From: Methanolobus sp. ZRKC5
GTDB lineage: Archaea; Halobacteriota; Methanosarcinia; Methanosarcinales; Methanosarcinaceae
Assembly: GCF_038446525.1 (NCBI RefSeq)
Contig: NZ_CP151792.1
Location: 2,728,001-2,792,000, forward strand
Direction of reading: 5' to 3'
DNA length: 64,000 nucleotides
The notes below the pieces were generated by a model. The model did not search any database. It was given only the letters and a program-made list of their open reading frames with translations, and had not been told where the DNA came from. The position numbers were made by a program, and so were the translations under genes. Positions within the stretch are counted from its first letter, which is position 1; each line of letters opens with the position of its first letter. Below are positions 35,786-44,929 of this stretch, piece by piece.

Positions 35786-37479
35786 TCTTTCCTCTCCAGA
35801 TCCATTATTTCGTTAATTGCAGCACCTGCTGGCACCATAGGCGATACATTCTCTTCGCATTCCACAACAAAATCAATTACTGTGGGTCTTCCTGAAGCGA
35901 TAGCCTGTTCAATGGCCGGACGTACTTCATCACGTTTGGTGGCCCGAAGTCCAAGTGCACCATATGCCTCTGCAAGTTTTACGAAGTCAACGCTGTCTTG
36001 TATGCAGGTTGAAGAGTATCTCTTATCATGGAAAAGTTCCTGCCATTGTCTGACCATTCCAAGGTAGCCATTGTTGAAGATCGCTACTATTACAGGTACA
36101 TTTTCCTGAACTGCTGTTGCAAGTTCCTGTGAGTTCATCTGGAATGAACCGTCACCTGAAATGTCGAAGACCACTTTGTCAGGTCTTGCTATCTTGGCAC
36201 CAATGGATGCGGGGAATCCGTATCCCATGGTTCCAAGTCCTCCGGATGTGATAAAGGTCCTTGCTTCGCTGAATCTGAAGTACTGGGCAGCCCACATCTG
36301 GTGCTGTCCTACTTCGGTAACAATAATAGCATCCTTGCATGCCTCACTTATCTGCTCGACGATATACTGGGGTTTAATTCCATCACCAGTTGCAGGTTCC
36401 ACGTAGTAAAGAGGATTGTCCTTCTTCCAGTGGTCTATCCTTTTTATCCATGCTTCGGATTGTGCTGGTGATGAATACTTCAATAATTTTTGGAGTATCC
36501 ACTTCGCATCTCCTACAATTGGTACGTCAACCTTTACATTCTTCGAGATCTCTGCAGGATCGATGTCTATGTGGATTATCTTTGCATTGGATGCAAATGC
36601 TTTGAGTTTGCCTGTGACCCTGTCATCGAATCTTACTCCAACTGCGATCAAAAGGTCTGATTCCTGGATGGCATAGTTTGCATATTTGGTTCCATGCATG
36701 CCGGGCATTCCCAAAAACAGTGGATGTTCTACAGGGAATCCGCCCATTCCTGTAAGGGTTGTTGTTACAGGGGCGTTGATCTTCTCTGCAAATTCAAAAA
36801 GCTCTTTGCTTGCATCTGAACTAATGACTCCGCCACCTGCATAAATAACAGGGTTTTTTGACATTTCTATCTTAGAAGCTGCCTTTTTTATCTGCTGGAG
36901 GTTACCTTGATACGTGGGTTTGTATCCTCGCAGTTCTACTTTATCAGGGTAGTAGAAATCAATTTCCTGAACAGTGATATCCTTTGGAAGGTCAATGAGT
37001 ACCGGTCCCTGTCTGCCTGTGGATGCGATATGAAATGCTTCTTTGATAATTCTTGGAAGATCATTTGCATCCTGTACAAGGTAATTATGCTTGGTAATTG
37101 GCATTGTGATGCCGGTAATGTTTGCTTCCTGGAAAGCATCATTTCCAAGCAGGGAACTTGGTACCTGTCCGGTGAAGATTACCATTGGTATGGAGTCCAT
37201 GTATGCATTTGCAATGCCTGTTACAAGGTTTGTTGCACCGGGTCCTGAAGTTGCAAGGCAGACGCCTGTCTTTCCAGTTGCCCTTGCATATCCTTCTGCT
37301 GCGTGGGCGGCAGCCTGTTCGTGGCGGACTAGTATATGACGGATATCCGCATCATAAAGTTCATCGTATATAGGGAGCAGTACGCCTCCCGGATACCCGA
37401 AGATGGTATCAACACCTTCTCTGTACAGGCACTCGATGAAGGCTCTTGCACCTGTCATTTTTTCCGTCGATTCAGTCAT
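35782..37479 (-). CDS. ilvB: acetolactate synthase large (catalytic) subunit
   Basis: Thiamine-diphosphate enzyme joining pyruvate with pyruvate or 2-oxobutyrate. The 565 residues have the N-terminal ThDP domain ([23 protein letters not shown] in parts: [13 protein letters not shown], the catalytic Glu in [20 protein letters not shown]), the central FAD-binding domain, and the C-terminal ThDP motif [15 protein letters not shown] ... [15 protein letters not shown]. Complete and normal length. It is followed by ilvN with a four-base overlap and preceded by the LeuA/CimA-type gene 84 bases upstream; together they form one operon. Confidence 0.95.
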   Translation of the reverse strand: MTESTEKMTGARAFIECLYREGVDTIFGYPGGVLLPIYDELYDADIRHILVRHEQAAAHAAEGYARATGKTGVCLATSGPGATNLVTGIANAYMDSIPMVIFTGQVPSSLLGNDAFQEANITGITMPITKHNYLVQDANDLPRIIKEAFHIASTGRQGPVLIDLPKDITVQEIDFYYPDKVELRGYKPTYQGNLQQIKKAASKIEMSKNPVIYAGGGVISSDASKELFEFAEKINAPVTTTLTGMGGFPVEHPLFLGMPGMHGTKYANYAIQESDLLIAVGVRFDDRVTGKLKAFASNAKIIHIDIDPAEISKNVKVDVPIVGDAKWILQKLLKYSSPAQSEAWIKRIDHWKKDNPLYYVEPATGDGIKPQYIVEQISEACKDAIIVTEVGQHQMWAAQYFRFSEARTFITSGGLGTMGYGFPASIGAKIARPDKVVFDISGDGSFQMNSQELATAVQENVPVIVAIFNNGYLGMVRQWQELFHDKRYSSTCIQDSVDFVKLAEAYGALGLRATKRDEVRPAIEQAIASGRPTVIDFVVECEENVSPMVPAGAAINEIMDLERKE

Positions 37480-37563
37480 ATAAAACCTCTAAATTTTAAA
37501 TCAAATAGTTAAGTTAAATCTGCATGTAAACTGATAGTATCTATCTTATAATTTTCTGATATT

Positions 37564-39042
37564 TCAGATGAGACGGTTTATTCCATTAAGGACTGCTTCC
37601 ACAGAAGCCATGACTATGTCTGTGCGTGATCCTCTGGATGTGACCATTTTCCCATTCTTTGAGAGTTTTACCAACACCTCTACAAGAGCATCAGTTCCTC
37701 CGCTGATGGCATCGACATGGTATTCTTCAAGCTGCACATCGGCAATTCCTGATATACCCTTCTTGATGCTTTCAAGTGTTGCATCAACAGGTCCGTCTCC
37801 AATGCCTGCTTCTACTACTTCCTTTCCGTCCACCTTCATTTTTACAGAAGCAGTTGGAGTTACCTTGTTACCTGACACTACTGTGAATTCTTCGAGGACT
37901 ACCCTTACATCTCTCTGAATATTGAGCACAGTGTCGGTAATTGCCTGCAGGTCTGCATCTGTGACCTTCTTACCGTGGTCTCCCAGTTCCTTGACGCGGT
38001 TAAGTATCTCATGCAGCTGGGCATCATCGACTTCAAATCCCATTTCTTTGACTGCCAGTGTTACTGAACTCTTGCCTGCATGCTTGCCAAGTACGATCTT
38101 TCTTTCCCTGCCAAGCACTTCGGGTTTTATTGGTTCATACGTACTTGTGTCTGCCAGCAGGCCATGTACGTGGATGCCAGCCTCATGGGTGAACGCATTA
38201 CCGCCGATAAGTGCCTTGTTTGGTGCTACGGGTAGCCCTGTGAGTCTGCTTACAAGCCTTGAGGTCTTGAAGATCTCTTTCGTATTGATCCTTGTCTTAC
38301 ATTTGTAGAGCCATTCGATGCTCATCACGACTTCCTCGAGGGCTGTGTTACCAGATCTTTCACCAATACCGTTGATAGTAACATGGGCCTGCTGTGCGCC
38401 CGACTTCAGGGCTGCTATGGTGTTAGCTGTTCCAAGACCAAAGTCATTATGACAGTGAATGCTCACAGGTGCTTTAACTGCAGAGCAGATGTCGCTAAAA
38501 ATGACTTCCGTTCTTTCAGGAACAAGCAATCCGACGGTATCACAGAAGCATAATCTGTCGGCTCCTGCTTCCACTCCGTCATTGTATAATGACTTAAGGA
38601 ACTCAACATCAGCCCTGGAAGCGTCTTCTCCGCTAAGCTCAACAATAAGGCCGTGTTCCTTTGCGTATTCTGTTACGTCCACAGCCATCTGCCTTACGGT
38701 TTCCCTGTCTTTCTTAAGCTTCACATTGATATGAAGGTCTGAAACCGGAGCTACAAGATGGATAGAATCTACATCGCATGCCAGTGCATAATCAACATCT
38801 GGTTTCATTATCCTGCAGTAGCTGCATATCTCCGCGTTTAATCCTTCAGCAACCACGGCTCTTATGGATTCGCGTTCACCTTCAGAGGTGATGGCCGAGC
38901 CTGCCTCTATAACGTCTACACCAAGCTCATCCAGCTTTGTAGCAATGGCTACTTTATCTTCGCTGCTAAGTGCTACACCTGGTGTCTGTTCACCATCTCT
39001 AAGAGTTGTGTCTAAAAACCGGATATTTTCGAATAATACAAT
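37564..39042 (-). CDS. isopropylmalate/citramalate synthase family enzyme without a normal start codon
   Basis: Claisen-type condensing enzyme (LeuA or CimA): the catalytic HMGL-like barrel includes [16 protein letters not shown] (metal Asp and catalytic Arg), the [13 protein letters not shown] metal site and [16 protein letters not shown]-terminal LeuA-type regulatory domain follows ([33 protein letters not shown]). The first ATG (38856) would remove the essential DTTLRDGEQ segment, so the true N-terminus is upstream. The frame is open only back to a TGA at 39046-39048 and contains no ATG, GTG or TTG, just ATT at 39042. One extra A in the AAAA run near 39026-39029 would put a TTG at 39041 in frame. 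Position at the head of ilvBNC suggests citramalate synthase (isoleucine branch), but isopropylmalate synthase is equally possible. Confidence 0.85.
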   Translation of the reverse strand: MVLFENIRFLDTTLRDGEQTPGVALSSEDKVAIATKLDELGVDVIEAGSAITSEGERESIRAVVAEGLNAEICSYCRIMKPDVDYALACDVDSIHLVAPVSDLHINVKLKKDRETVRQMAVDVTEYAKEHGLIVELSGEDASRADVEFLKSLYNDGVEAGADRLCFCDTVGLLVPERTEVIFSDICSAVKAPVSIHCHNDFGLGTANTIAALKSGAQQAHVTINGIGERSGNTALEEVVMSIEWLYKCKTRINTKEIFKTSRLVSRLTGLPVAPNKALIGGNAFTHEAGIHVHGLLADTSTYEPIKPEVLGRERKIVLGKHAGKSSVTLAVKEMGFEVDDAQLHEILNRVKELGDHGKKVTDADLQAITDTVLNIQRDVRVVLEEFTVVSGNKVTPTASVKMKVDGKEVVEAGIGDGPVDATLESIKKGISGIADVQLEEYHVDAISGGTDALVEVLVKLSKNGKMVTSRGSRTDIVMASVEAVLNGINRLI

Positions 39043-39097
39043 CCCTCACAATATTTGTCTGCTACTTAGTAGCAGCCTAAGTGGATACACTGAAGTG

Positions 39098-39113
39098 CTA
39101 TATATGTATAACG
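39098..39113 (-). promoter_or_regulatory. probable TATA box of the LeuA/CimA-ilvBNC operon
   Basis: On the minus strand GTTATACATATATAGC lies about 55-70 bases before the coding start region, a good archaeal TATA box candidate. It is the only such sequence close upstream. By eye only. Confidence 0.45.
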
Positions 39114-39558
39114 ATTAATCTATCACGATTCGTCATGAGGATGCCAAATTATTATCCTGAAACTCAGTTCATAGTATAATGTATTTTTTTTGAATAATTG
39201 GGGATGAATTTACATAAGGGAAGTGAAAACTGTCAAACCTGGGATGTTAATCAGGCGATCTGATTGTATAAAGTTCACTTTTATATCGGTGAGTATGGTG
39301 CTATCAGGCCTTAAGCGCATGAATGCTTCCCTCAGGACCATGCCGCCAAGAACATACTTTTAGGGCTGTAATACGCTTCTATTCAAATAATGTGCTCATC
39401 TGCCTCTAATTTTAAGCTTACCAAGAGGTGGTTGAATGGGTTCGTTGTTGAGTTCAGTTTAATGCTACAAAATACATTCTTTCTATAACAGCAGCAATGG
39501 ACTGCGCCGCCTTCGGCGTGGTGGTTGTACTGTTTTGATAACCCATCAAAAAAAGTAA
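39114..39558. other. intergenic region with a gene scrap and a GC-rich hairpin
   Basis: A minus-strand frame at 39210-39341 (43 codons from an ATG, with protein-like text continuing to an upstream stop) reads MVLREAFMRLRPDSTILTDI, then KVNFIQSDRLINIPG. It may be the remnant of a lost gene; the family is not recognised. Further on, CGCCG/CGGCG at 39505-39518 forms a small GC-rich hairpin in otherwise AT-rich sequence. I see nothing else here. Confidence 0.3.
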
Positions 39559-39574
39559 GGGGAAATCCTTCCCT
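39559..39574 (-). terminator. terminator of the M42 peptidase gene
   Basis: GGGGAA at 39559-39564 pairs with TTCCCT at 39569-39574 directly after the stop codon (39577-39579). On the minus strand it is followed by a T7 run. A clear intrinsic-type terminator. Confidence 0.7.
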
Positions 39575-39576
39575 GC

Positions 39577-40632
39577 TTAGAAATAATCATTGACACTGAG
39601 TACTGCCTTTGCTACAAGGTCAGAGCAGTGTTGCAGGTCTGCAAGGTCCAGGACTTCCACTGGTGAGTGTATGTATCTTGTTGCAACACTAAGAACGGTG
39701 GATGGTATTCCCTCTCTTGTAAGGTGGATGGCTGTTGCATCGGTTGTACCGCCGTCTCCGACATCTGTCTGGTATGGGATATCGTTCTTCTCTGCTGTTT
39801 CCACAATCCATTTAACGACCTGTGGTGCTGCTATTAAGCCTCTGCCTGATGCATCAGCTATAGTGATAGCTCCACCTTTGCCAATGTCCAGTGCAGACTC
39901 ATTCTTAGTCATGCCAGGGTGGTCTCCCGGGATAGTTGTGTCTATTGCTATGGCAATATCCGGGTTGAGTGCGAATGCGGATGTGCGTGCGCCTTTGAGG
40001 CCAACTTCTTCCTGTACGGTGCCAACAACATAGACGGTTGCTTTGATGTCCATTTCTGCTATCTGCTTCATGGCATCGATTACTATGGCACAGCCTGCCC
40101 TGTTGTCAAATGCTTTTCCGGTTATCTTGCCATTTGCAAGTTTCTTAACCTCGCGGTCCATGGAAACAGGAGTGCCTACGATAATTCCCATATTCATGGC
40201 ATCTTCCTTGTCCTTTGCACCAACATCGATGAACATGTCCTCTACCTTTGGAGGCTTTTTCCTGTCATCTTCTTTCATGACATGTGGTGGTTTTGAACCA
40301 ATAACTCCGGAGATGGGTCCCTTAGTTGTATGAACAACAACTCTCTGGCTGTGCAGTGTTGGGTCATACCATCCACCGATCTTCACGAACTTGAGGAATC
40401 CATTGTCATCCACGTATTTGACCATCAGTCCGATCTCATCCATGTGTGCTGCAAGCATTATGGAAGGTCCTTCACCTTTCTTGATAGCTATGAGGTTGCC
40501 CATCTTGTCTACTCTCATCTCATCCACATATGGTTTGAGCTCTTCTTCAAGGATGGCCCTGATGTTCCCTTCGCTACCGGATATGCCATGGGCATTTGAT
40601 AATTTAGTGATTAATTCTTCCATGATGATCAT
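39577..40632 (-). CDS. M42-family glutamyl aminopeptidase / endoglucanase-type metallopeptidase
   Basis: Large cytoplasmic aminopeptidase, probably a dodecameric TET-like complex. The 351 residues carry the M42 metal ligands: AAHMDEIGLMV (His and Asp), GKAFDNRAGCAIV (bridging Asp), VGTVQEEVGLKGA (catalytic and ligand Glu) and the last His in RYIHSPVEVLDLADL. Normal length. Two ATGs are possible, 40632 and 40623; neither has a strong ribosome binding site, so the start is uncertain by three codons. It stands alone with its own terminator, 95 bases after the PEF-CTERM gene's start region on the same strand. Confidence 0.9.
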   Translation of the reverse strand: MIIMEELITKLSNAHGISGSEGNIRAILEEELKPYVDEMRVDKMGNLIAIKKGEGPSIMLAAHMDEIGLMVKYVDDNGFLKFVKIGGWYDPTLHSQRVVVHTTKGPISGVIGSKPPHVMKEDDRKKPPKVEDMFIDVGAKDKEDAMNMGIIVGTPVSMDREVKKLANGKITGKAFDNRAGCAIVIDAMKQIAEMDIKATVYVVGTVQEEVGLKGARTSAFALNPDIAIAIDTTIPGDHPGMTKNESALDIGKGGAITIADASGRGLIAAPQVVKWIVETAEKNDIPYQTDVGDGGTTDATAIHLTREGIPSTVLSVATRYIHSPVEVLDLADLQHCSDLVAKAVLSVNDYF

Positions 40633-40711
40633 CTTCTGATGTTATTCAGGGAAGTATGGGGTTAAAAGAATATAAGTGTTAGAGTAAGTAAAAGAATAAA
40701 ACAAAGTATTG

Positions 40712-40733
40712 GAGTAAGTTAGTTAACTTACTC
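40712..40733 (-). terminator. terminator overlapping the stop of the downstream PEF-CTERM gene
   Basis: GAGTAAGTT at 40712-40720 pairs with AACTTACTC at 40725-40733, with the stop codon inside the stem. On the minus strand a T-rich tail follows. The neighbouring paralogue has the same hairpin, so the terminator was duplicated with the gene. Confidence 0.65.
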
Positions 40734-41240
40734 TTCTTTGCGGCGCTGCATGAAGAATGCAAGACCGAGAATTGCAGCTACTGGAAGCGCAATAGTTGGG
40801 AATTCTGAGATTGATTCTACATATCTTGATGCTGAATCTATTTCTGTACTGGCAAGTACTGGGCCTGCACCAATGCTTATTCTGTAGATTGTTCCTACTG
40901 GTGCACTAGCATTGAGTGACACTGTTATTACGCCTACATCTGTGTATGATGTTGCAAGCGGTACTGTTACATTAGCAGGTGTAGTTATGTTTATATCAGT
41001 TGTTGCTCCTGGGCCTGATATAACAGCTACTTGTGTCGCGTATGGGAGTACAAGGCCTTGTTCTACGGAGCTGATGGCTGTCATTCTGTAACTGAGGGTT
41101 ATACTGTCGCCTGGTTTAAGTGTCAAATCACCTATGGCTGCAGTTCCTGTTGCGTCCCATATGTCTGCGGTATATGGGGTTGCAGATGCTGTTCCTACAA
41201 ACAGTGCAATCAATGCGATAAGTAATGGTAGTTTCTTCAT
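40728..41240 (-). CDS. small PEF-CTERM-type surface protein, variant motif SEF
   Basis: Secreted protein of 170 aa, anchored or processed by an archaeosortase. Signal peptide MKKLPLLIALIALFVGTASA, then a single beta-rich domain (TLKPGDSITLSYRMTAISSV, TDVGVITVSLNASAPVGTIY), a linker, and the C-terminal tripartite sorting signal: SEFPTIALPVAAILGLAFF, then MQRRKEE. The hallmark Pro of PEF is Ser here. AGGAGTGG six bases before the ATG at 41240 fixes the start; an in-frame ATG 18 codons further up has no such motif and would spoil the signal peptide. It is a tandem duplicate of the next gene. Function of the family is unknown. Confidence 0.82.
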   Translation of the reverse strand: MKKLPLLIALIALFVGTASATPYTADIWDATGTAAIGDLTLKPGDSITLSYRMTAISSVEQGLVLPYATQVAVISGPGATTDINITTPANVTVPLATSYTDVGVITVSLNASAPVGTIYRISIGAGPVLASTEIDSASRYVESISEFPTIALPVAAILGLAFFMQRRKEE

Positions 41241-41392
41241 ATTTCCACTCCTAACAACTTTTATTGTTATTGGATGCATTCTTTTTTTTTGCATATATAG
41301 TATGAAGTAACTATCTTCTGTAACAAAATGTCTTAACTACTTGTACTCGAGCAGTTAAAAACAAGTTAAAAACAAGAATAAAAAAAGTATTG

Positions 41393-41414
41393 GAGTAAGT
41401 TGATTAACTTACTC
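41393..41414 (-). terminator. terminator overlapping the stop of the upstream PEF-CTERM gene
   Basis: GAGTAAGTT at 41393-41401 pairs with AACTTACTC at 41406-41414, enclosing GATT, and on the minus strand is followed by a T7 run. It is nearly identical to the hairpin behind the sister gene. Confidence 0.7.
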
Positions 41415-41921
41415 TTCCTTGCGGCGCTGCATGAAGAATGCAAGACCAAGGATTGCAGCTACTGGGAGTGCAATTGTTGGGAATTCTGGTATTGATTCTA
41501 CGTATCTTGATGCTGAATCTATTTCTGTGCTGGCAAGTACTGGGCCTGCACCAATGCTTATTCTGTATATTGTGTGTAGTGGTGCATTAGCATTGAGTGA
41601 CACTGTTATTACGCCTACATCTGTGTATGATGTTGCAAGCGGAACTACTACATTAGCAGGTGTGGTTATTGTTATGTCACTTGCTGCTCCAGTGCCTGAT
41701 ACGACAGCTACTTGTGTCACATATGGAAGAACAAGGCCTTGTTCTACAGGACTTATATCTGTCATTCTGTAACTAAGGGTTATGCTGTCCCCTGGCTTCA
41801 GTGCAAGGTCTCCAACTGGTGCTGTTCCTGCTGCATTAAATATGTCTGCGGTGTAGGGGTTTGCAGCTGCAACACCCATCATGCTTATTGCTACTAGCAA
41901 TACCAATATAATTTTCTTCAT
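41409..41921 (-). CDS. small PEF-CTERM surface protein
   Basis: Sister of the gene at 40728-41240, also 170 aa. Signal peptide MKKIILVLLVAISMMGVAAA, the same beta-rich domain (LALKPGDSITLSYRMTDISP, TDVGVITVSLNANAPLHTIY), and a complete PEF-CTERM signal: IPEFPTIALPVAAIL, hydrophobic helix, MQRRKEE. AGGTGG stands before the ATG. The two copies differ mainly in the first 60 residues; the last ~60 are nearly identical, so the duplication is recent or kept alike by gene conversion. The archaeosortase gene at 46055-46882 is the likely processing enzyme. Confidence 0.87.
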   Translation of the reverse strand: MKKIILVLLVAISMMGVAAANPYTADIFNAAGTAPVGDLALKPGDSITLSYRMTDISPVEQGLVLPYVTQVAVVSGTGAASDITITTPANVVVPLATSYTDVGVITVSLNANAPLHTIYRISIGAGPVLASTEIDSASRYVESIPEFPTIALPVAAILGLAFFMQRRKEE

Positions 41922-42046
41922 TTTCGTACCACCTTTTTTAATTAGGATTATTACTAATTAAAGTTCCTTATTGTCTCACTCTTATTTATACATTTGTAAA
42001 AACGCTGCGATGACATTATGATCCTCATTATGAGGTGCGTGGTCTG

Positions 42047-44767
42047 TTATGTTGATACATAAAATGTCCATGTTTCCACAGCAGTATTTCCGGCCTGATC
42101 GGTGACACTCAGGCGGACATCTACCGCACCATTCTCTAATCCTACAGCATTGTAGGTAATAGAACTGTAATCTATTTCGGCATCATCAGTTACATCAACT
42201 CCATTTACCTGAAAAGCTATTTTCGTTTTATCAATGCCTGCACGATCATCTGAGTAAGAAGCCCTGATAGATGGATTGCCTGTATTCACTGTTTCGCCAT
42301 CATCGGGGCTTAAACTTTTAATGGTCGGGTCGACCCTGTCAATGATGAATGTCTCTTCTTCATACAAGCTTAGGGAATCCACTGTTTTTGCAGTAGTTTT
42401 AACCCGTGCTGTGCCATCACGTATACTATAATCCAGATCCTTATCCTCTGTTGTGGCTGTGTATGTATATTCATTATCTGATGAACCTTCAAAGGTCACA
42501 TCCAGTTTATAGCCATATCTATCTTGTACTATCACAGTTGGTTCTTCCTTAAGGGCCGTAGAGGAAGTAATGGTAATTTCTACATCATCTGATGTTTTTT
42601 CAGGATTGATGTCTATTGTTAGTTCTTCCAGTGATTCATCGGTGTATAAGCTTCCAAATGTATAGGCTGTATTATTGGCATAGTCCTTTGCAGTGACTTC
42701 TATATTGTAATTATCCTGCAATTTTACAGTGTATTTAGTAGTCCATATTATGTTGTCTGTTGTTGCAAGCTTTAAGGACTCAGAATTGCCAAATGTCCAT
42801 GGTATTATCTTACATTCCATTTCCATCAAAGGCTTGCTTGATGTCACAGTTAGGTATGTGGTATCACTGGTGGGGTTTGGCGTGATGTCGAGTTCGATTG
42901 TTGGTGCAGTGATGTCAACTTTTGTACTTGTGTCGGATACTGCATGTTCCATTTCTTCATTCAGGGCGTTGTCAACTGCTTTTGATCTGAAGTAATATGT
43001 TTCACCTTGTTTTCCTTCAAACTCTGCGGAAATTGCTGTAGTTTTACTAATCCACCTATTCCAGTTCGTGCCGTCTGTGCTGTAATCTATGTCATAGTAA
43101 TAAATACCTGAACCTTCATCGGTTCCGTTCCAACTTACTGTAAATTTATTATTGCCAACACTTGGGACTAAGGTGAGCACTTTGGATATCGGAAGGTCAA
43201 ATTCTACAGTGTTATCATCTTTGACGTATGGGGATAAAGCTGACAGTGGCATGAAACTTACTTCATCAATAGCAAATTCAATCGTTTTAAGGTCCAAATT
43301 ACGGTTCTGTGCTAAAACAAATGAGATTGTATTTTTACCTTCCTGTATTGTAACAGGTAGCATCAGATGCTGCCATCCTTCGTCACCGTTTATTCCTTCT
43401 GACCATACTATCACATCATTGAGCAATACTCTCTTGTATTGTGACTCTTCTTTATCCGGAGTTCCCTTTGCATAGTTGTCCTTCATGTAAGCGGAAAGCA
43501 GTACATCCTGTGTTCTGTTACTGTAGATCTCCTGCTGAAGGTTATACTGGTCATAACCCCATTGTCCCATGTTTCCTTCAAAGGTGCTATTGATCACAAA
43601 TGCCTTGGATGAATTGATTCCAGACTCGTTCAGGTAATGTCCTGTTACTGATGTCTCGTTGCTTGAAATAAATGTCCATCCTTCATCCGTTTCCATATCT
43701 GGGTTACTAAGTTGTATGAAATCGATGGTTGCAGAATTTGTAGTTTCAACGACCTCAGTACTTATCATCTGAGTCACCCAGAGATGTGCTGATCTGTATG
43801 CGAAATTTCCAACTTCATCTTTGTACAGGGCAAACTCAAGTTTCTGTCTTTCCTGCTTGAATTTTGTTGGGGTTAGCACAAGTTCCTGTTCCCACTTATC
43901 TTCGTGTCTAAGGGTTACTTCAATCTCATCCAGTACGATGCCATCCAGTTTTGCTTGTAGTATGTAGTTCACATCAGCATGTTCGTAGTTTTCTATACCT
44001 GCTATTATGTGGAGGGGATTTGATGTGGAAATATTCTCAGGATAGTTCTCAGCTTTTCCATCCGGGCCAAGGATGTAAAGTGCTGTGAATGTTTCTTTTT
44101 CCCGGGTTGCCTTTGCATAGGCGAACATGGCGCCTGCAATAATTATGGAAAGCACCATTGCGATCATAAGGGCTTTTGTGATCTCCGGGGCTATTTTTTT
44201 TGTATTGAGCTCAGTTGGAGTCGCACGGTTCTTTTTACGCACTGAAGATATCTTTTTTCTATTGCTTGCAGAGAATCTTTTATCAATTTCTGTGTTTTGA
44301 TGCTTAGTCTCTTCAACTTCTGCATGGATCTCCTCATCTGAATTCAGTGACTGGATAAAGGCACTGTATGAAAAGCTGAATTGTTCATCTTCAGGAAGGC
44401 GTTTTCTGGAAAGATATGTCAGAAGTACAAAGATAACTGTAAGAATCACAAGTGATATTGTTATTGAATTTGGTCTGAATTTCCATTCTGTAAGGCTGAC
44501 GATAAAACCATCGAAGACCATTATCATAATACTGAAACCAACGCTCAGGGTGAATCGCTCTATTTCGGATATCTCTTTGTTACTCGGGAACAGGGCTGAC
44601 ATGAAGGCATATCCTGGTATGAAAAATATGATCAATAAAGCAAAGAGTATCCTTATTAGTGCTATCTCGTTAAATGGGGGGAAGAGGATGAATATGATTG
44701 ATAGTAACGATGCTACTAATAATAGTTTAAGATCCTGGGTATATGTGTATTTATTGGGGCCGAGCAT
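42047..44767 (-). CDS. DUF1616 membrane protein with large Ig-like ectodomain
   Basis: A 906-residue surface protein. The first ~125 residues are four hydrophobic helices with FIPGYAFMSALFPSNKEISEIERFTLSVG-type text (GYAFMSALFP, EIERFTLSVGFSI), the DUF1616 signature. A charged cytoplasmic loop follows (about 130-195), then another helix near 200 and a long extracellular part. The ectodomain includes a DUF1616-type domain (ETFTALYILGPDGKAENYPE), a carbohydrate-binding-like jelly roll with NPDMETDEGWTFISSNETS, a fibronectin III-like unit (DYSTDGTNWNRWISKT) and Ig-like repeats to the C-terminus (GNTAVETWTFYVST). No sorting signal at its end. It probably displays binding modules at the cell surface; the ligand is unknown. 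Confidence 0.8.
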   Translation of the reverse strand: MLGPNKYTYTQDLKLLLVASLLSIIFILFPPFNEIALIRILFALLIIFFIPGYAFMSALFPSNKEISEIERFTLSVGFSIMIMVFDGFIVSLTEWKFRPNSITISLVILTVIFVLLTYLSRKRLPEDEQFSFSYSAFIQSLNSDEEIHAEVEETKHQNTEIDKRFSASNRKKISSVRKKNRATPTELNTKKIAPEITKALMIAMVLSIIIAGAMFAYAKATREKETFTALYILGPDGKAENYPENISTSNPLHIIAGIENYEHADVNYILQAKLDGIVLDEIEVTLRHEDKWEQELVLTPTKFKQERQKLEFALYKDEVGNFAYRSAHLWVTQMISTEVVETTNSATIDFIQLSNPDMETDEGWTFISSNETSVTGHYLNESGINSSKAFVINSTFEGNMGQWGYDQYNLQQEIYSNRTQDVLLSAYMKDNYAKGTPDKEESQYKRVLLNDVIVWSEGINGDEGWQHLMLPVTIQEGKNTISFVLAQNRNLDLKTIEFAIDEVSFMPLSALSPYVKDDNTVEFDLPISKVLTLVPSVGNNKFTVSWNGTDEGSGIYYYDIDYSTDGTNWNRWISKTTAISAEFEGKQGETYYFRSKAVDNALNEEMEHAVSDTSTKVDITAPTIELDITPNPTSDTTYLTVTSSKPLMEMECKIIPWTFGNSESLKLATTDNIIWTTKYTVKLQDNYNIEVTAKDYANNTAYTFGSLYTDESLEELTIDINPEKTSDDVEITITSSTALKEEPTVIVQDRYGYKLDVTFEGSSDNEYTYTATTEDKDLDYSIRDGTARVKTTAKTVDSLSLYEEETFIIDRVDPTIKSLSPDDGETVNTGNPSIRASYSDDRAGIDKTKIAFQVNGVDVTDDAEIDYSSITYNAVGLENGAVDVRLSVTDQAGNTAVETWTFYVST

Positions 44768-44929
44768 CTGGTCACGAGTTCCTTGTGGGTGATTAATATA
44801 TAATGAATTATTTATGAATTTAGTGTAATTATTTGCTAAAATATATAAGTATAGGGTTCTATTATATTACAGCTTCTTAATACAGGTACATTTCAAATAA
44901 ACTAAAGTAAAATACAAAGAGGGTTCTCT

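Noticed and set aside
39505-39518. GC hairpin as terminator of the LeuA/CimA operon or the M42 gene
   Set aside because: It has no T-run on either strand and lies on the wrong side of both genes; the M42 terminator is the separate hairpin at 39559-39574.
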